From an uncultured Mediterranea sp. (lineage in GTDB: Bacteria > Bacteroidota > Bacteroidia > Bacteroidales > Bacteroidaceae): 64,000 nucleotides of DNA. Below, in pieces: positions 40,144-50,172 of this stretch. The DNA lies in assembly GCA_945641355.1 (NCBI GenBank), contig CALZEQ010000007.1, positions 25,170 through 89,169 of the forward strand, given 5' to 3'. Numbering within the stretch: position 1 is the stretch's first letter; the number at the start of each line of letters is the position of its first letter. The notes beneath the pieces were generated by a model. It was given only the letters and a program-made list of their open reading frames with translations, did not search any database and had not been told where the DNA came from. The position numbers and the translations under genes are program-made.

Positions 40144-41367
40144 ATGAACTCAAAACTATTCACTCCTGTCACTTTAGGGCCGCTGACGTTGCGCAATCGC
40201 ACCATCCGCTCGGCGGCTTTCGAAAGTATGTGTCCAGGCAATGCGCCGTCGGAGATGTTGTTCAACTATCACAAGTCAGTAGCTGCCGGTGGGGTAGGCA
40301 TGACTACCGTGGCCTATGCGGCTGTGACCCGAAGCGGTCTCTCTTTTGACCGCCAGCTCTGGATGCGTCCGGAAATAGTGCCTGCCCTGCGCCGGTTGAC
40401 GGATGCTGTCCATGCGGAAGGGGCAGCGGCCAGTATTCAGTTGGGACATTGTGGCAACATGTCACACAAAAGCATCTGTGGTTGTCTGCCGGTAGGAGCC
40501 AGCGGAGGCTTCAACCTCTATTCACCTACGTTTGTCCGCGGGCTGCGTGCCGACGAACTGCCCGGGCTGGCAAAGGCATACGGGCAGTCCGTTAACCTGG
40601 CTCGGGAAGCCGGGTTTGATGCGGTCGAGATTCATGCAGGACACGGCTACCTGATCAGTCAGTTCCTCTCTCCCTCTACCAACCATCGGAAGGATGCATA
40701 CGGTGGTTCGTTAACGAACCGGATGCGCTTCATGGACGAGGTGATGGAGGAGGTGATGAAGGCGGTCGGCACGGATATGGCCGTTCTGGTAAAGATGAAT
40801 ATGCGTGATGGATTCAAGGGAGGAATGGAACTGGACGAGACGTTGCAGGTAGCCCACCGCCTGGAGCAGAGTGGGGCACATGCCTTGGTGCTGAGCGGCG
40901 GATTCGTCAGCAAGGCTCCGATGTATGTGATGCGCGGCGCGATGCCCATCCGTAGCATGACGCATTACATGACCTGCTGGTGGCTGAAATATGGCGTACG
41001 GATGGTGGGTAAATGGATGATACCCAGTGTGCCTTTCAAGGAGGCTTACTTCCTGGAAGATGCCTTGAAGTTCCGTGCCGCGCTGAAGATGCCGTTAGTC
41101 TATGTGGGTGGTTTGGTATCGCGTCAGAAGATTGACGAGGTGCTGGACGACGGCTTTGAAGCGGTACAGATGGGACGTGCCTTGCTGAACGAGCCGGCTT
41201 TTGTCAATCGGATGAGAGCGGAGGAGAATGCCCGTTGCCAGTGCAGGCACAGTAACTATTGCATCGCCCGCATGTATACGTTGGAGATGGCCTGTCACCA
41301 GCATCTGGCTGAGGAACTGCCTCCCTGCCTGAAGGAGGAGATAAGGAGGATTGAAAATGAAGGGTAA
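40144..41367 (+). CDS. Old-yellow-enzyme family NADH:flavin oxidoreductase
   Basis: LFTPVTLGPLTLRNRTIRSAAFESMCPGNAPSE; EAGFDAVEIHAGHGYLISQFLSPSTNHRKDAYGGSLTNRMRF; VYVGGLVSRQKIDEVLDDGFEAVQMGRALL. Confidence 0.93.
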   Translation: MNSKLFTPVTLGPLTLRNRTIRSAAFESMCPGNAPSEMLFNYHKSVAAGGVGMTTVAYAAVTRSGLSFDRQLWMRPEIVPALRRLTDAVHAEGAAASIQLGHCGNMSHKSICGCLPVGASGGFNLYSPTFVRGLRADELPGLAKAYGQSVNLAREAGFDAVEIHAGHGYLISQFLSPSTNHRKDAYGGSLTNRMRFMDEVMEEVMKAVGTDMAVLVKMNMRDGFKGGMELDETLQVAHRLEQSGAHALVLSGGFVSKAPMYVMRGAMPIRSMTHYMTCWWLKYGVRMVGKWMIPSVPFKEAYFLEDALKFRAALKMPLVYVGGLVSRQKIDEVLDDGFEAVQMGRALLNEPAFVNRMRAEENARCQCRHSNYCIARMYTLEMACHQHLAEELPPCLKEEIRRIENEG

Positions 41368-42211
41368 GGAGCAATGGTTGGCCGTCATCACAGGGGCGGA
41401 TGGTGGCATGGGTACTGAAATTACGAGGACAGTAGCCTCTGCGGGATATAGGGTCATCATGGCCTGCTACAATCCGGCGAGAGGCGAAATCGTATGCAAG
41501 CAGTTGATGGAAGAGACCGGAAACAGAGAGATGGAGGTGCGTGCCATCGACTTGGCCTCGTTGGCTTCGGTGGCTGCATTTGCCGACCGGCTGCTGTCGG
41601 AAGAGGGTGCTCTGTCGCTGCTGATGAACAATGCCGGTACGCTGGAGACGGGGTATCACCGTACGGAAGACAATCTGGAACGGACGGTCAGCGTCAACTA
41701 TGTGGCTCCTTATCTGCTGACACGCAAACTCTTGCCCTTGATGGGCGAAGGAAGCCGTGTTGTCAACATGGTCTCTTGTACGTATGCCATCGGTCGTCTG
41801 GATTTCCCGGATTTTTTCTTTAGAGGAAGGCGCGGAGCCTTCTGGCGTATTCCGGTCTATAGTAACACGAAGTTAGCGTTGACGCTATTTACGTTGGCAT
41901 TGGCTGACCTGGTGAAGGAACGTGGCATTGTGGTGAACTGTGCAGACCCCGGAGTGGTGTCTACGGATATCATCACCATGCACATGTGGTTTGACCCCTT
42001 GACCGACATCTTTTTCCGTCCGTTTATTCGTACACCCCGTCAGGGAGCGGCAACGGCCATTCATCTGCTGTTGGACGAAGAGGCCGGGCATCGTACCGGC
42101 ACGCTGAACGCCAGTTCGCATCCTAAGCGGTTGTCCGATCGCTTTCTCCATCATCCTCAGATGCAGGAACTGTGGAAACGGACTGAAGAGTTGGTTGCCC
42201 GATGGCTGTAG
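41357..42211 (+). CDS. SDR family oxidoreductase (candidate hydroxysteroid dehydrogenase)
   Basis: VITGADGGMGTEITRTVASAGYRVIMACYN; NNAGTLETGY; catalytic YSNTK; overlaps the OYE gene by 11 nt. Confidence 0.88.
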   Translation: MKGKEQWLAVITGADGGMGTEITRTVASAGYRVIMACYNPARGEIVCKQLMEETGNREMEVRAIDLASLASVAAFADRLLSEEGALSLLMNNAGTLETGYHRTEDNLERTVSVNYVAPYLLTRKLLPLMGEGSRVVNMVSCTYAIGRLDFPDFFFRGRRGAFWRIPVYSNTKLALTLFTLALADLVKERGIVVNCADPGVVSTDIITMHMWFDPLTDIFFRPFIRTPRQGAATAIHLLLDEEAGHRTGTLNASSHPKRLSDRFLHHPQMQELWKRTEELVARWL

Positions 42212-42235
42212 AAGTGCTTACCTGAAAAAGAAAAG

Positions 42236-42285
42236 AGGCACGGAAGTCCGGAGAGATAGCATTGCTCTCCAAACTTCCGTGCCTT
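42236..42285. terminator. Bidirectional terminator between the SDR and pfkA genes
   Basis: aggcacggaagt/acttccgtgcctt stem with inner ggagag/ctctcc; A-rich before and T-rich after. Confidence 0.75.
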
Positions 42286-42309
42286 CCTTTTATAGTACTC
42301 TTCAACGGG

Positions 42310-43290
42310 TCAGATGGACAACGCACGAAGCACGTTGACCAGCTCCTTCTTGATAGGCTTGTCGTTCTTGATGGCTTTGGTGAAGGGTACGTAGACAACC
42401 TCGTCATGTTCTATGCCAATCATCACGTTGCGCTGTCCTTCCATGATGGCATCAATGGCTGCTGCACCCAGTCGGCTGGCCAGGATGCGGTCGTGTGCCG
42501 TGGGACTTCCGCCACGTTGCAGGTGACCCAGAATGGTGACACGCACATCGTATTGAGGATACTCGTTCTTTACACGCTCGGCATAGTGCATGGCACCTCC
42601 CGTCAGTTCGCTCTCGGCAACCAGTACGATACTGCTGTTCTTCGATTTGCGGAATCCGTTTTTGATGAATTCCTCCAATTGGTCGACTTCGGTGTTAAAC
42701 TCCGGTATGATGGCCGCTTCGGCACCCGATGCAATGGCACCGTTCAAAGCAAGGAATCCCGCATCGCGTCCCATTACTTCAACGAAGAAAAGGCGCTCGT
42801 GGGAGGTCGCTGTGTCGCGAATCTTGTCGACTGCATCCAGAATGGTATTCAAAGCGGTATCGTAACCGATGGTAGTGTCGGTTCCATACAGGTCATTATC
42901 AATCGTGCCAGGCAGACCGATGCAGGGAACGTCAAACTCCTGTGCAAAGATGCGGGCACCCGTCAGCGAACCGTCACCGCCAATCACTACCAGCGCGTCA
43001 ATACCCTCTTTCTTCATATTGTCGTAAGCCAACTGGCGTCCTTCGGGCGTGGTGAACTCCTTACAACGTGCGGTTTTCAAGATGGTACCTCCCAACTGGA
43101 TGATATTGCTCACGTTCTGGCTCTTGAACTCTTTGATTTCACCTGTTACCAGACCTTTATAACCTCTATAGATACCTTTTACTTGCAGCCCGTTGTAGAT
43201 GGCTGCTCGTGTCACGGCACGGATTGCAGCATTCATGCCCGGAGCATCACCGCCGGATGTCAGAATGCCTATACACTTGATAATTCCCAT
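42310..43290 (-). CDS. pfkA: ATP-dependent 6-phosphofructokinase
   Basis: [87 protein letters not shown]. Confidence 0.97.
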   Translation of the reverse strand: MGIIKCIGILTSGGDAPGMNAAIRAVTRAAIYNGLQVKGIYRGYKGLVTGEIKEFKSQNVSNIIQLGGTILKTARCKEFTTPEGRQLAYDNMKKEGIDALVVIGGDGSLTGARIFAQEFDVPCIGLPGTIDNDLYGTDTTIGYDTALNTILDAVDKIRDTATSHERLFFVEVMGRDAGFLALNGAIASGAEAAIIPEFNTEVDQLEEFIKNGFRKSKNSSIVLVAESELTGGAMHYAERVKNEYPQYDVRVTILGHLQRGGSPTAHDRILASRLGAAAIDAIMEGQRNVMIGIEHDEVVYVPFTKAIKNDKPIKKELVNVLRALSI

Positions 43291-43319
43291 AACAATCTCT
43301 GTTTAAATAAATATGTTGC

Positions 43320-43397
43320 AAATATAGTGCAAATTGAGAGAAGTACTTTCATGTTTGCATGAAAAAGTTTTTCCGAAATGTCGTCTGTTTTATCAAA
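43320..43397. repeat. Intergenic structured repeat, copy B (pfkA upstream region)
   Basis: aatatagtgcaaattgagagaagtac-tttcatg tttg catgaaa-aagtttttccgaaatgtcgtctgttttatc; closely similar to copy C. Confidence 0.85.
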
Positions 43398-43426
43398 AGG
43401 TGGATAAATAGACGCAAGTTCCAGAT

Positions 43427-44302
43427 TCAGACCGTCTGTTCCGACAGACGCTTTCGGATGGACTCGGACACCTCTTCCATCAGCCATTTGGGGGTAGAGG
43501 TCGCTCCGCAGATACCGATGGAACGGATGTCCGTCAGCAACGAATTGTCTATCTCGTCGGCACTGTCTATCAGGTGCGAGTTGGGGTTGACATCCCTGCA
43601 TTCGTTGAACAGCATCTTCCCGTTCGAACTCTTCCGCCCGCTGACAAAGAATACCAGGTCGTGTGAGGCCGCAAACTTGCGGATGTTGGGGATGCGGTTG
43701 GCCACTTGCCGGCAGATGGTGTCGTAGAACTCGAAGGTGACGTCGGGGCTGATGTGCTCTTGGATGTAGCGGACAATCTCGCGGAACTCTTCCAACGATT
43801 TGGTGGTTTGCGAGTAGAGGCGGATGCTTTGATGAAAATCCAGATTCCGTGCCTCTTCGGGCTTCTCGATGACAATTGCTTTTCCGTCGGTCTGTCCTAC
43901 CAGCCCCAGCACCTCGGCATGGCCGTTCTTGCCGTAGATGACAATCTGTTTGTCCTCATCTGTGCGATTATACTCCTGCTTGATTCGTTTCTGAAGGCGC
44001 AGCACGACCGGACAGGTGGCATCGATAATCTCGATGTTGTTCTGTCGGGCAATGGCATAGGTCTCGGGCGGTTCGCCATGAGCCCGCAGCAGCACTTTGG
44101 CATCGTGCAGGCGGGCGAATTCATCGTGGTTGATGGTGATGAGTCCCATGGATTTCAGCCGTTCTACCTCCCGGTTGTTGTGTACAATGTCACCCAGACA
44201 ATAGAGTGTTCCCCCTTGTGCCAGCACCTCTTCGGCTTTGTTGATGGCCGTTACGACTCCGAAGCAGAAGCCGGAGCCCTCGTCAATCTCGACTTTTACC
44301 AT
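43427..44302 (-). CDS. ispH: 4-hydroxy-3-methylbut-2-enyl diphosphate reductase
   Basis: VKVEIDEGSGFCFGVVTAINKAEEVL; YCLGDIVHNNREVERL; LRAHGEPPETY; IDATCPVVLRLQKRI; likely start MVKVE at 44302. Confidence 0.96.
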   Translation of the reverse strand: MVKVEIDEGSGFCFGVVTAINKAEEVLAQGGTLYCLGDIVHNNREVERLKSMGLITINHDEFARLHDAKVLLRAHGEPPETYAIARQNNIEIIDATCPVVLRLQKRIKQEYNRTDEDKQIVIYGKNGHAEVLGLVGQTDGKAIVIEKPEEARNLDFHQSIRLYSQTTKSLEEFREIVRYIQEHISPDVTFEFYDTICRQVANRIPNIRKFAASHDLVFFVSGRKSSNGKMLFNECRDVNPNSHLIDSADEIDNSLLTDIRSIGICGATSTPKWLMEEVSESIRKRLSEQTV

Positions 44303-44315
44303 GTGTCGTTTCAAT

Positions 44316-45005
44316 TTAAGAGTTGGCACGAAGGCGAAATTGCTCCATCAGCCATTCTTTCTGTTGGGCGATGGTCAGATGGCTGTTGTCTAACAGCAGT
44401 GCATCGTCGGCCTGACGCAGCGGACTCACAGCCCGGTGCTGGTCGATGTAGTCGCGTTGCTTGACGTTCTCTAGGATGTCATCGAAACTGGCCTGCTCGC
44501 CTTTCGCTTTCAGCTCGTCATAGCGGCGTTGCGCTCTGATTTCGGGGGAGGCGGTCACGAAAATCTTCAGTTCGGCATCGGGGAAAACGGTGGTGCCTAT
44601 ATCGCGTCCGTCCATTACGATGCCCTTGGCTCTTCCCATCTCCTGTTGTTGAGCTACCATGGCTTCACGTACGAAGTCGAGGGCAGCTATGGGACTTACT
44701 TTGGAAGAGACTTCCATCGTACGTATTTTCTGCTCCACATTCTTGTCGTTGAGATACGTGTCCGGACGGTGCGTATCGGGATTCAGGCGGAACAATATGT
44801 GGATATGGGCCATTTCCCTCTTCAACCGTTCCTGGTCGATAGATTCCCCTTCGAAAATGCCGTTCTCTATACTATATAATGTGACAGCCCTATACATGGC
44901 TCCGCTGTCAATGTATATGTATCCTATTTCCCGAGCCAAATCTTTGGCCATGGTGCTTTTCCCGCACGAGGAGAAGCCGTCAATTGCAATGGTTATCTTC
45001 TTCAT
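44316..45005 (-). CDS. cmk: Cytidylate kinase
   Basis: [66 protein letters not shown]. Confidence 0.96.
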   Translation of the reverse strand: MKKITIAIDGFSSCGKSTMAKDLAREIGYIYIDSGAMYRAVTLYSIENGIFEGESIDQERLKREMAHIHILFRLNPDTHRPDTYLNDKNVEQKIRTMEVSSKVSPIAALDFVREAMVAQQQEMGRAKGIVMDGRDIGTTVFPDAELKIFVTASPEIRAQRRYDELKAKGEQASFDDILENVKQRDYIDQHRAVSPLRQADDALLLDNSHLTIAQQKEWLMEQFRLRANS

Positions 45006-45268
45006 AAGGTAAAAAGTGTCTTAAGCGAGGCGGAATTGACCCTTTTTGAAAAAAAATCAATACTCACCCTCAAAATTTTCGCCAAAGATACGGCATTTTT
45101 AAAATATCTCGTTACTTTTGTAGCACAAAAGCGAAAGGTTATGTTGGAAGAATAAAAAAAATATAAATGCACTTTTATTGTGTAAAAAAAGATGGCCAAT
45201 CGCGTACAATCGAGGAAAAAGTATTATATTTGCCCCAAATGAGAAACACTAAAATTATATTATAAATT

Positions 45269-45958
45269 ATGGAGATTAAAAAAACACCTAAGGCAGACTT
45301 GGAGAACAAGAAGTCGACATGGATGCTTGCTGGCTATGTGATTGTGCTCGCCTTTATGTTCGTGGCGTTCGAATGGACGAAACGTGACATAAAGATTGAT
45401 ACGAGCCAGGCCGTTGCCAACATCGTATTTGAAGAGGAAATTATTCCTATTACAGAACAACAAGAGCAAGTGACTCCTCCCCCTCCCGTAGCTCCTCCTC
45501 CCGTAGCAGAAAACCTGACTATCGTGGACAACGAAGCTGATGTGGAAGAGACAGACATCGCTTCTACTGAAGATGTGGGTCAGGCTGTTGAGATTAAATA
45601 CGTTGCTCCTACTGTAGAAGAGGAAGAACCCGAAGAGCAGACTATCTTTGAGGTTGTAGAGCAGATGCCTGAATTCCCCAACGGTGGTATGGCTGGTCTG
45701 ATGCAGTTCTTGAGCAAGAACATCAAGTATCCTACCATCGCACAGGAGAACGGTACGCAGGGCCGTGTAGTGGTACAGTTCGTGGTAAACAAGGACGGTA
45801 GTATCGTGGACGCTACAGTACTGAGAGGTGTTGACCCCTATCTGGATAAGGAGGCTATCCGTGTAATCAACTCCATGCCGAAGTGGAAGCCTGGTATGCA
45901 GCGCGGTAAACCGGTGCGTGTGAAATATACGGTTCCTGTAATGTTCAGATTGCAGTAA
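45269..45958 (+). CDS. TonB family energy transducer
   Basis: One TM; Pro-rich TPPPPVAPPPVAEN; C-terminal NIKYPTIAQENGTQGRVVVQFVVNKDGSIVDATVLRGVDPYLDKEAIRVINSMPKWKPGMQRGKPVRVKYTVPVMF. Confidence 0.95.
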   Translation: MEIKKTPKADLENKKSTWMLAGYVIVLAFMFVAFEWTKRDIKIDTSQAVANIVFEEEIIPITEQQEQVTPPPPVAPPPVAENLTIVDNEADVEETDIASTEDVGQAVEIKYVAPTVEEEEPEEQTIFEVVEQMPEFPNGGMAGLMQFLSKNIKYPTIAQENGTQGRVVVQFVVNKDGSIVDATVLRGVDPYLDKEAIRVINSMPKWKPGMQRGKPVRVKYTVPVMFRLQ

Positions 45959-45978
45959 TACAAATAAAGTAGATATAA

Positions 45979-46004
45979 GGAGGCTGCTGTTGGCAGCCTC
46001 TTTT
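45979..46004 (+). terminator. Rho-independent terminator after tonB
   Basis: gaggctgc tgttg gcagcctc tttt. Confidence 0.7.
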
Positions 46005-46045
46005 CATTGTTACCCCATCCGTAAACTCTAACCTTTTTCCTCCTT

Positions 46046-47023
46046 ATGATGTATACTGTTCCCCAACTATCCGAAAGAATCAATACATTTATTACCGAAC
46101 ATCCTTTTCTCCGTACCCCCGAGGGACTTTACGCTCCCGTCGATTACGTCCTCTCGATGGGTGGCAAACGCATTCGGCCGCTGCTGATGCTGATGAGCTA
46201 CAACCTCTATCGGGATGAACTTTCACCAATCATGAATCAGGCAATGGGTATAGAGGTATACCATAATTATACGCTGTTGCACGACGACCTGATGGATCGG
46301 GCGGACATGCGAAGAGGTAAAGAGACGGTTCATAAGGTTTGGAATGACAATACGGCTGTCCTTTCGGGTGATGCCATGTTGGTGCTTGCGTATCAGCTGA
46401 TGGCCGATGCACCTGCTTCTTGCCTGAAACGGGTGCTGGATACCTTCGGACAGACAGCGTTGGAGATTTGTGAGGGGCAGCAGTTCGATATGGAGTTCGA
46501 ACAGCGAAAGGATGTGACGGAGCAGGAGTATATGGAGATGATTCGCTTGAAGACTTCCGTACTGTTGGCAGCCAGCTTGAAGATAGGTGCGCTGATGGCG
46601 GGAGCTCCGGCGGAGGATGAGCAGAATCTGTATGATTTGGGCATCAATCTGGGGCTGGCATTCCAGCTGAAGGATGACCTGCTGGACGTATATGGTGATC
46701 CGAAGGTGTTCGGGAAAAACATCGGAGGTGATATCCTGTGCAATAAAAAAACGTATATGCTGATTCGGGCATTCGAACGTGCGGAGGGAGAACAGTTGCG
46801 TCGGCTGAACGACTGGGTGGATGCTGCGTCTTATGATCCGCAGGAGAAAATTCAGGCAGTGACAGCCCTGTATGATGCGCTGGATATCAAGTCGCTTTGC
46901 GAACAGAAAATAGCGTACTACAGCCGTCAGGCTGCCCTCTGTCTGGAACGGGTCGGTGTACCGGCCGAGTGCAAGGAGGAACTCAAAAAGCTGATGGAAC
47001 AGCTGATGTATCGTCAATCCTGA
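46046..47023 (+). CDS. Polyprenyl synthetase
   Basis: GGKRIRPLLMLMSYNLY; EVYHNYTLLHDDLMDRADMRRGKETVHKVW; GLAFQLKDDLLDVYGDPKVFGKNIGGDI. Confidence 0.95.
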   Translation: MMYTVPQLSERINTFITEHPFLRTPEGLYAPVDYVLSMGGKRIRPLLMLMSYNLYRDELSPIMNQAMGIEVYHNYTLLHDDLMDRADMRRGKETVHKVWNDNTAVLSGDAMLVLAYQLMADAPASCLKRVLDTFGQTALEICEGQQFDMEFEQRKDVTEQEYMEMIRLKTSVLLAASLKIGALMAGAPAEDEQNLYDLGINLGLAFQLKDDLLDVYGDPKVFGKNIGGDILCNKKTYMLIRAFERAEGEQLRRLNDWVDAASYDPQEKIQAVTALYDALDIKSLCEQKIAYYSRQAALCLERVGVPAECKEELKKLMEQLMYRQS

Positions 47024-47044
47024 TATCAGAATAAAGGAAGAAGT

Positions 47045-47746
47045 ATGCCGTACAGAAGGTTACCGAATACTGACCAAGCCCGGCTTCGTGCCTTGAAAGC
47101 AGTGGTTGTCCAATCAGAGGAGTGTAGCATCCGTGATTTGGCAGTCTCGTTGAAGACGGTGGGTGAAGTGCGGCATTTTCTGGACAAATTTGAGAAGGCA
47201 CAGATGGAGTATCAAACGTGCTTCGAATGCCAGTCGAAAGCCGCTCGAAAGCATCAGGCGAATGTTAGGATGGCCCGCCTATACATATCCCATTTTATAC
47301 AGGTACTCAATCTGGCTGTCATCCGTGCGGAGGTGCGGCTTGCCCATAAAGATATGTATGGGTTGAGCCGGGATAGCAACACGCTGCCCGACCTTTCGTC
47401 GGAGGCTTCGCTGGTGGAGTGGGGAGGGAAAATCATTCAAGGCGAACGGAAACGTCTCTCTGTGGGAGGCATTCCTATATATAATCCCACGATTGCCAAA
47501 GTGAAGGTCCATTACGACATTTTTGTAGAAAGCTATACGTTGCAAAAGGGATATCAGCAACGTACGCAACGCAGTTTGGAACTGTTGGCCTCTATGCGTG
47601 CGCGGGCAGATGAACTGATTCTTGATTGTTGGAACCAGGTGGAGAAGAAATTTCAGGAGATTACTCCCAACGACAGACGTCTGGACCGTTGCCGCGAATA
47701 TGGATTGGTCTACTATTTCCGCAGTCATGAAAAGATAAAAGAATAA
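47045..47746 (+). CDS. Conserved hypothetical protein
   Basis: 233 aa ORF between polyprenyl synthetase and tatD with short spacing; no motif recognised. Confidence 0.7.
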   Translation: MPYRRLPNTDQARLRALKAVVVQSEECSIRDLAVSLKTVGEVRHFLDKFEKAQMEYQTCFECQSKAARKHQANVRMARLYISHFIQVLNLAVIRAEVRLAHKDMYGLSRDSNTLPDLSSEASLVEWGGKIIQGERKRLSVGGIPIYNPTIAKVKVHYDIFVESYTLQKGYQQRTQRSLELLASMRARADELILDCWNQVEKKFQEITPNDRRLDRCREYGLVYYFRSHEKIKE

Positions 47747-47752
47747 GTCGCG

Positions 47753-48535
47753 ATGAATATCATTGATTCACATACCCATCTGTTTCTGGAAGAGTTTGCC
47801 GACGACTTGCCAGCGGTGATTGCCCGGGCCAAAGCGGCCGGAGTGACACATCTGTTCATGCCCAATATCGACAGTTCGACGGTTGGCCCTCTGTTGAAGA
47901 CCTGTGCAGATTATCGTGGATATTGTTTCCCCATGATGGGACTGCATCCCACCTCTGTGAACGAGGGATATGAGGACGAGCTTGCGAAGATATATCAGGT
48001 TTTGAAGAGTGAACCCGGCTTTGTGGCGGTGGGTGAGATTGGTATGGACCTATATTGGGACCAGACCTTCTTGAAAGAGCAACAGGAGGTGCTGTGCAGG
48101 CAATTGGAATGGGCATTGGAATACCATTTACCTGTTGTATTACATTGCCGCGAAGCATTTAAATATGTATATGATACGCTTCGTCCCTATGCTGGTACTT
48201 CGTTGCGTGGTATCTTTCATAGTTTCACAGGTACGTGCGAGGAGGCGGAACAGATTCTGTCGTTGCCCAATTTCTGGATAGGCGTCAATGGTGTCGTTAC
48301 TTTTAAGAAGTCTTTACTGCCTGAGGTGCTCTCGACCGTCGTTCCGTTAGAGCGGTTGGTGCTTGAGACAGATTCTCCCTATCTGGCTCCTGTACCTCAT
48401 CGTGGAAAACGAAACGAAAGCGCTTTCGTGAAAGATACGTTGATGAAGGTGGCTGAGATCTATGGTTTGATGCCGGAAGCGGTAGCAAAAGTGACTTCTG
48501 AAAATGCCTTAAAAGTGTTTGGAATGCTCAAATAA
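47753..48535 (+). CDS. TatD family metal-dependent hydrolase
   Basis: MNIIDSHTHLFLEEF; AVGEIGMDLYWDQTFLKEQQEVLCRQLEWALEYHLPVVLHCREA; LVLETDSPYLAPVPHRGKRNES. Confidence 0.95.
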   Translation: MNIIDSHTHLFLEEFADDLPAVIARAKAAGVTHLFMPNIDSSTVGPLLKTCADYRGYCFPMMGLHPTSVNEGYEDELAKIYQVLKSEPGFVAVGEIGMDLYWDQTFLKEQQEVLCRQLEWALEYHLPVVLHCREAFKYVYDTLRPYAGTSLRGIFHSFTGTCEEAEQILSLPNFWIGVNGVVTFKKSLLPEVLSTVVPLERLVLETDSPYLAPVPHRGKRNESAFVKDTLMKVAEIYGLMPEAVAKVTSENALKVFGMLK

Positions 48536-48697
48536 TGTATCTAAGATTTTAAAGTTTATTAATTTCGAGATTTTATTTGAGATTAAACGAAAGGAAAGGC
48601 GGGGAAGAACGAAAAAAAGAATACATTTGTAGCTGAAAACGCTTGCAATTCGCAAATTTTTGTGTAATTTGCACCCGATTTTCAGAGAAAGCATCAA

Positions 48698-48785
48698 GGA
48701 GAGATGCTCGAGTGGTTGAAGAGGCACGCCTGGAAAGCGTGTATACCCCTAAAGGGTATCCGGGGTTCGAATCCCCGTCTCTCCG
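48698..48785 (+). tRNA. tRNA-Ser (anticodon GGA)
   Basis: ggagaga acceptor pairs with tctctcc; ctgGAaagc anticodon loop with GGA; long variable arm tacccctaaagggta; ggttcgaatcc T-loop. Confidence 0.92.
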
Positions 48786-48865
48786 CAATGAGGATGAAAA
48801 ACATAGTAATAACAAATAAATACAATACTAATTTAATTAATTAATCTTAAAAATTTAGACACACA

Positions 48866-49663
48866 ATGAAAAAGTTATTTGCAATTGTTGCTGTGATGGG
48901 AGCCTTGACATTTGGCTCAGTTCAATTGGCTCAGGCTCAAGATGCTCCTGCTGCTGAACAAACAGAACAGGCTGCTCCTGCAGCTGTAGATGAGGCCGCT
49001 GCTCCTGTAGTAGAAGCTGAAGGTGGTATCCACAAAGAGTTGAAGACGAAGTTCATCGAAGGTACTGCATCTTTCATGAGCTTGGTAGCTATCGCATTGG
49101 TAATCGGTCTTGCATTCTGCATCGAACGTATTATCTACTTGAGCTTGGCTGAGATTAACACTAAGAAGTTCGTTGCTGCCATCGAGGCTGCTCTGGAGAA
49201 GGGTGACGTTGAGGCCGCTAAGGACATCGCTCGTAACACCAGAGGTCCTATCGCTTCCATCTACTATCAAGGTCTGATGAGAATTGATCAGGGTATCGAC
49301 GTGGTTGAAAAGTCTGTCGTTTCTTACGGTGGTGTTCAAGCAGGTTATCTGGAGAAGGGCTGCTCTTGGATTACATTGTTCATCGCTATGTCTCCGTCTT
49401 TGGGATTCATGGGTACTGTAATCGGTATGGTGCAGGCATTCGATAAGATCCAGCAGGTAGGTGATATCTCTCCGACGGTCGTAGCAGGTGGTATGAAGGT
49501 TGCCTTGATTACTACTATCTTCGGTTTGATCGCTGCATTGGTTCTGCAGGTATTCTATAACTATGTCCTCTCTAAGATTGAAGCTTTGACAAGCGAGATG
49601 GAAGATTCTTCTATCACTCTGTTGGATATGGTTATCAAATATGATTTGAAATATAAAAAGTAA
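48866..49663 (+). CDS. exbB: MotA/TolQ/ExbB proton channel family protein
   Basis: ALVIGLAFCIERIIYLSLAEINTKKF; SPSLGFMGTVIGMVQAFDKIQQVGDISPTVVAGGMKVALITTIFGLIAALVLQVFYNY. Confidence 0.93.
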   Translation: MKKLFAIVAVMGALTFGSVQLAQAQDAPAAEQTEQAAPAAVDEAAAPVVEAEGGIHKELKTKFIEGTASFMSLVAIALVIGLAFCIERIIYLSLAEINTKKFVAAIEAALEKGDVEAAKDIARNTRGPIASIYYQGLMRIDQGIDVVEKSVVSYGGVQAGYLEKGCSWITLFIAMSPSLGFMGTVIGMVQAFDKIQQVGDISPTVVAGGMKVALITTIFGLIAALVLQVFYNYVLSKIEALTSEMEDSSITLLDMVIKYDLKYKK

Positions 49664-49668
49664 TCAAA

Positions 49669-50142
49669 ATGGCTAAGTTATCGTATAAAGTATCATACTA
49701 CGTACTGTACGTCATGTTCGCCATCACTTTGGTGGTGCTGGGCCTGTTCTTCTTCGGTGGAGATGCTCAGGGCGATGCAGTGCTGACCAATGTAGACCCT
49801 GAAATGTGGCAACCCGCCCATACAGATGCATTGCTCTTCTTGAACTATGCTTTGTTTGGCATCGGTATCGTTGCAGCAGCTGTAAGCTTCGTTCATTTCT
49901 TGGTTTGTAATCCCAAAGCTTCTATGGGTTCTTTGGAAGTATTGGCAGGATCTATCATCCTTCTTGTCATCACTTGGTTCATGGGTAGTCCCGAGAAGTT
50001 GGAAATCATCAGTTATGAAGGAACAGACAATGTCGGTTTCTGGGCTCAGGCAACTGATATGTTCTTGTATTCTCTTTATGCCCTGTTTACAATAGCAGTT
50101 GTATGTATGCTGTTGGGTGGCGTTAAGAAAAAATTGTCATAA
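49669..50142 (+). CDS. Conserved membrane protein of the Bacteroidales ExbB/ExbD locus
   Basis: 157 aa with several TM segments, 6 nt after exbB. Confidence 0.75.
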   Translation: MAKLSYKVSYYVLYVMFAITLVVLGLFFFGGDAQGDAVLTNVDPEMWQPAHTDALLFLNYALFGIGIVAAAVSFVHFLVCNPKASMGSLEVLAGSIILLVITWFMGSPEKLEIISYEGTDNVGFWAQATDMFLYSLYALFTIAVVCMLLGGVKKKLS

Positions 50143-50172
50143 TGAGGTTCGGCCTTTTAAAAGTATTGTAAA

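Noticed and set aside
48698-48785. tRNA-Ser as an integration site for a mobile element
   Set aside because: Flanked directly by tatD and the exbB operon; no integrase, att duplication or accessory cargo seen.
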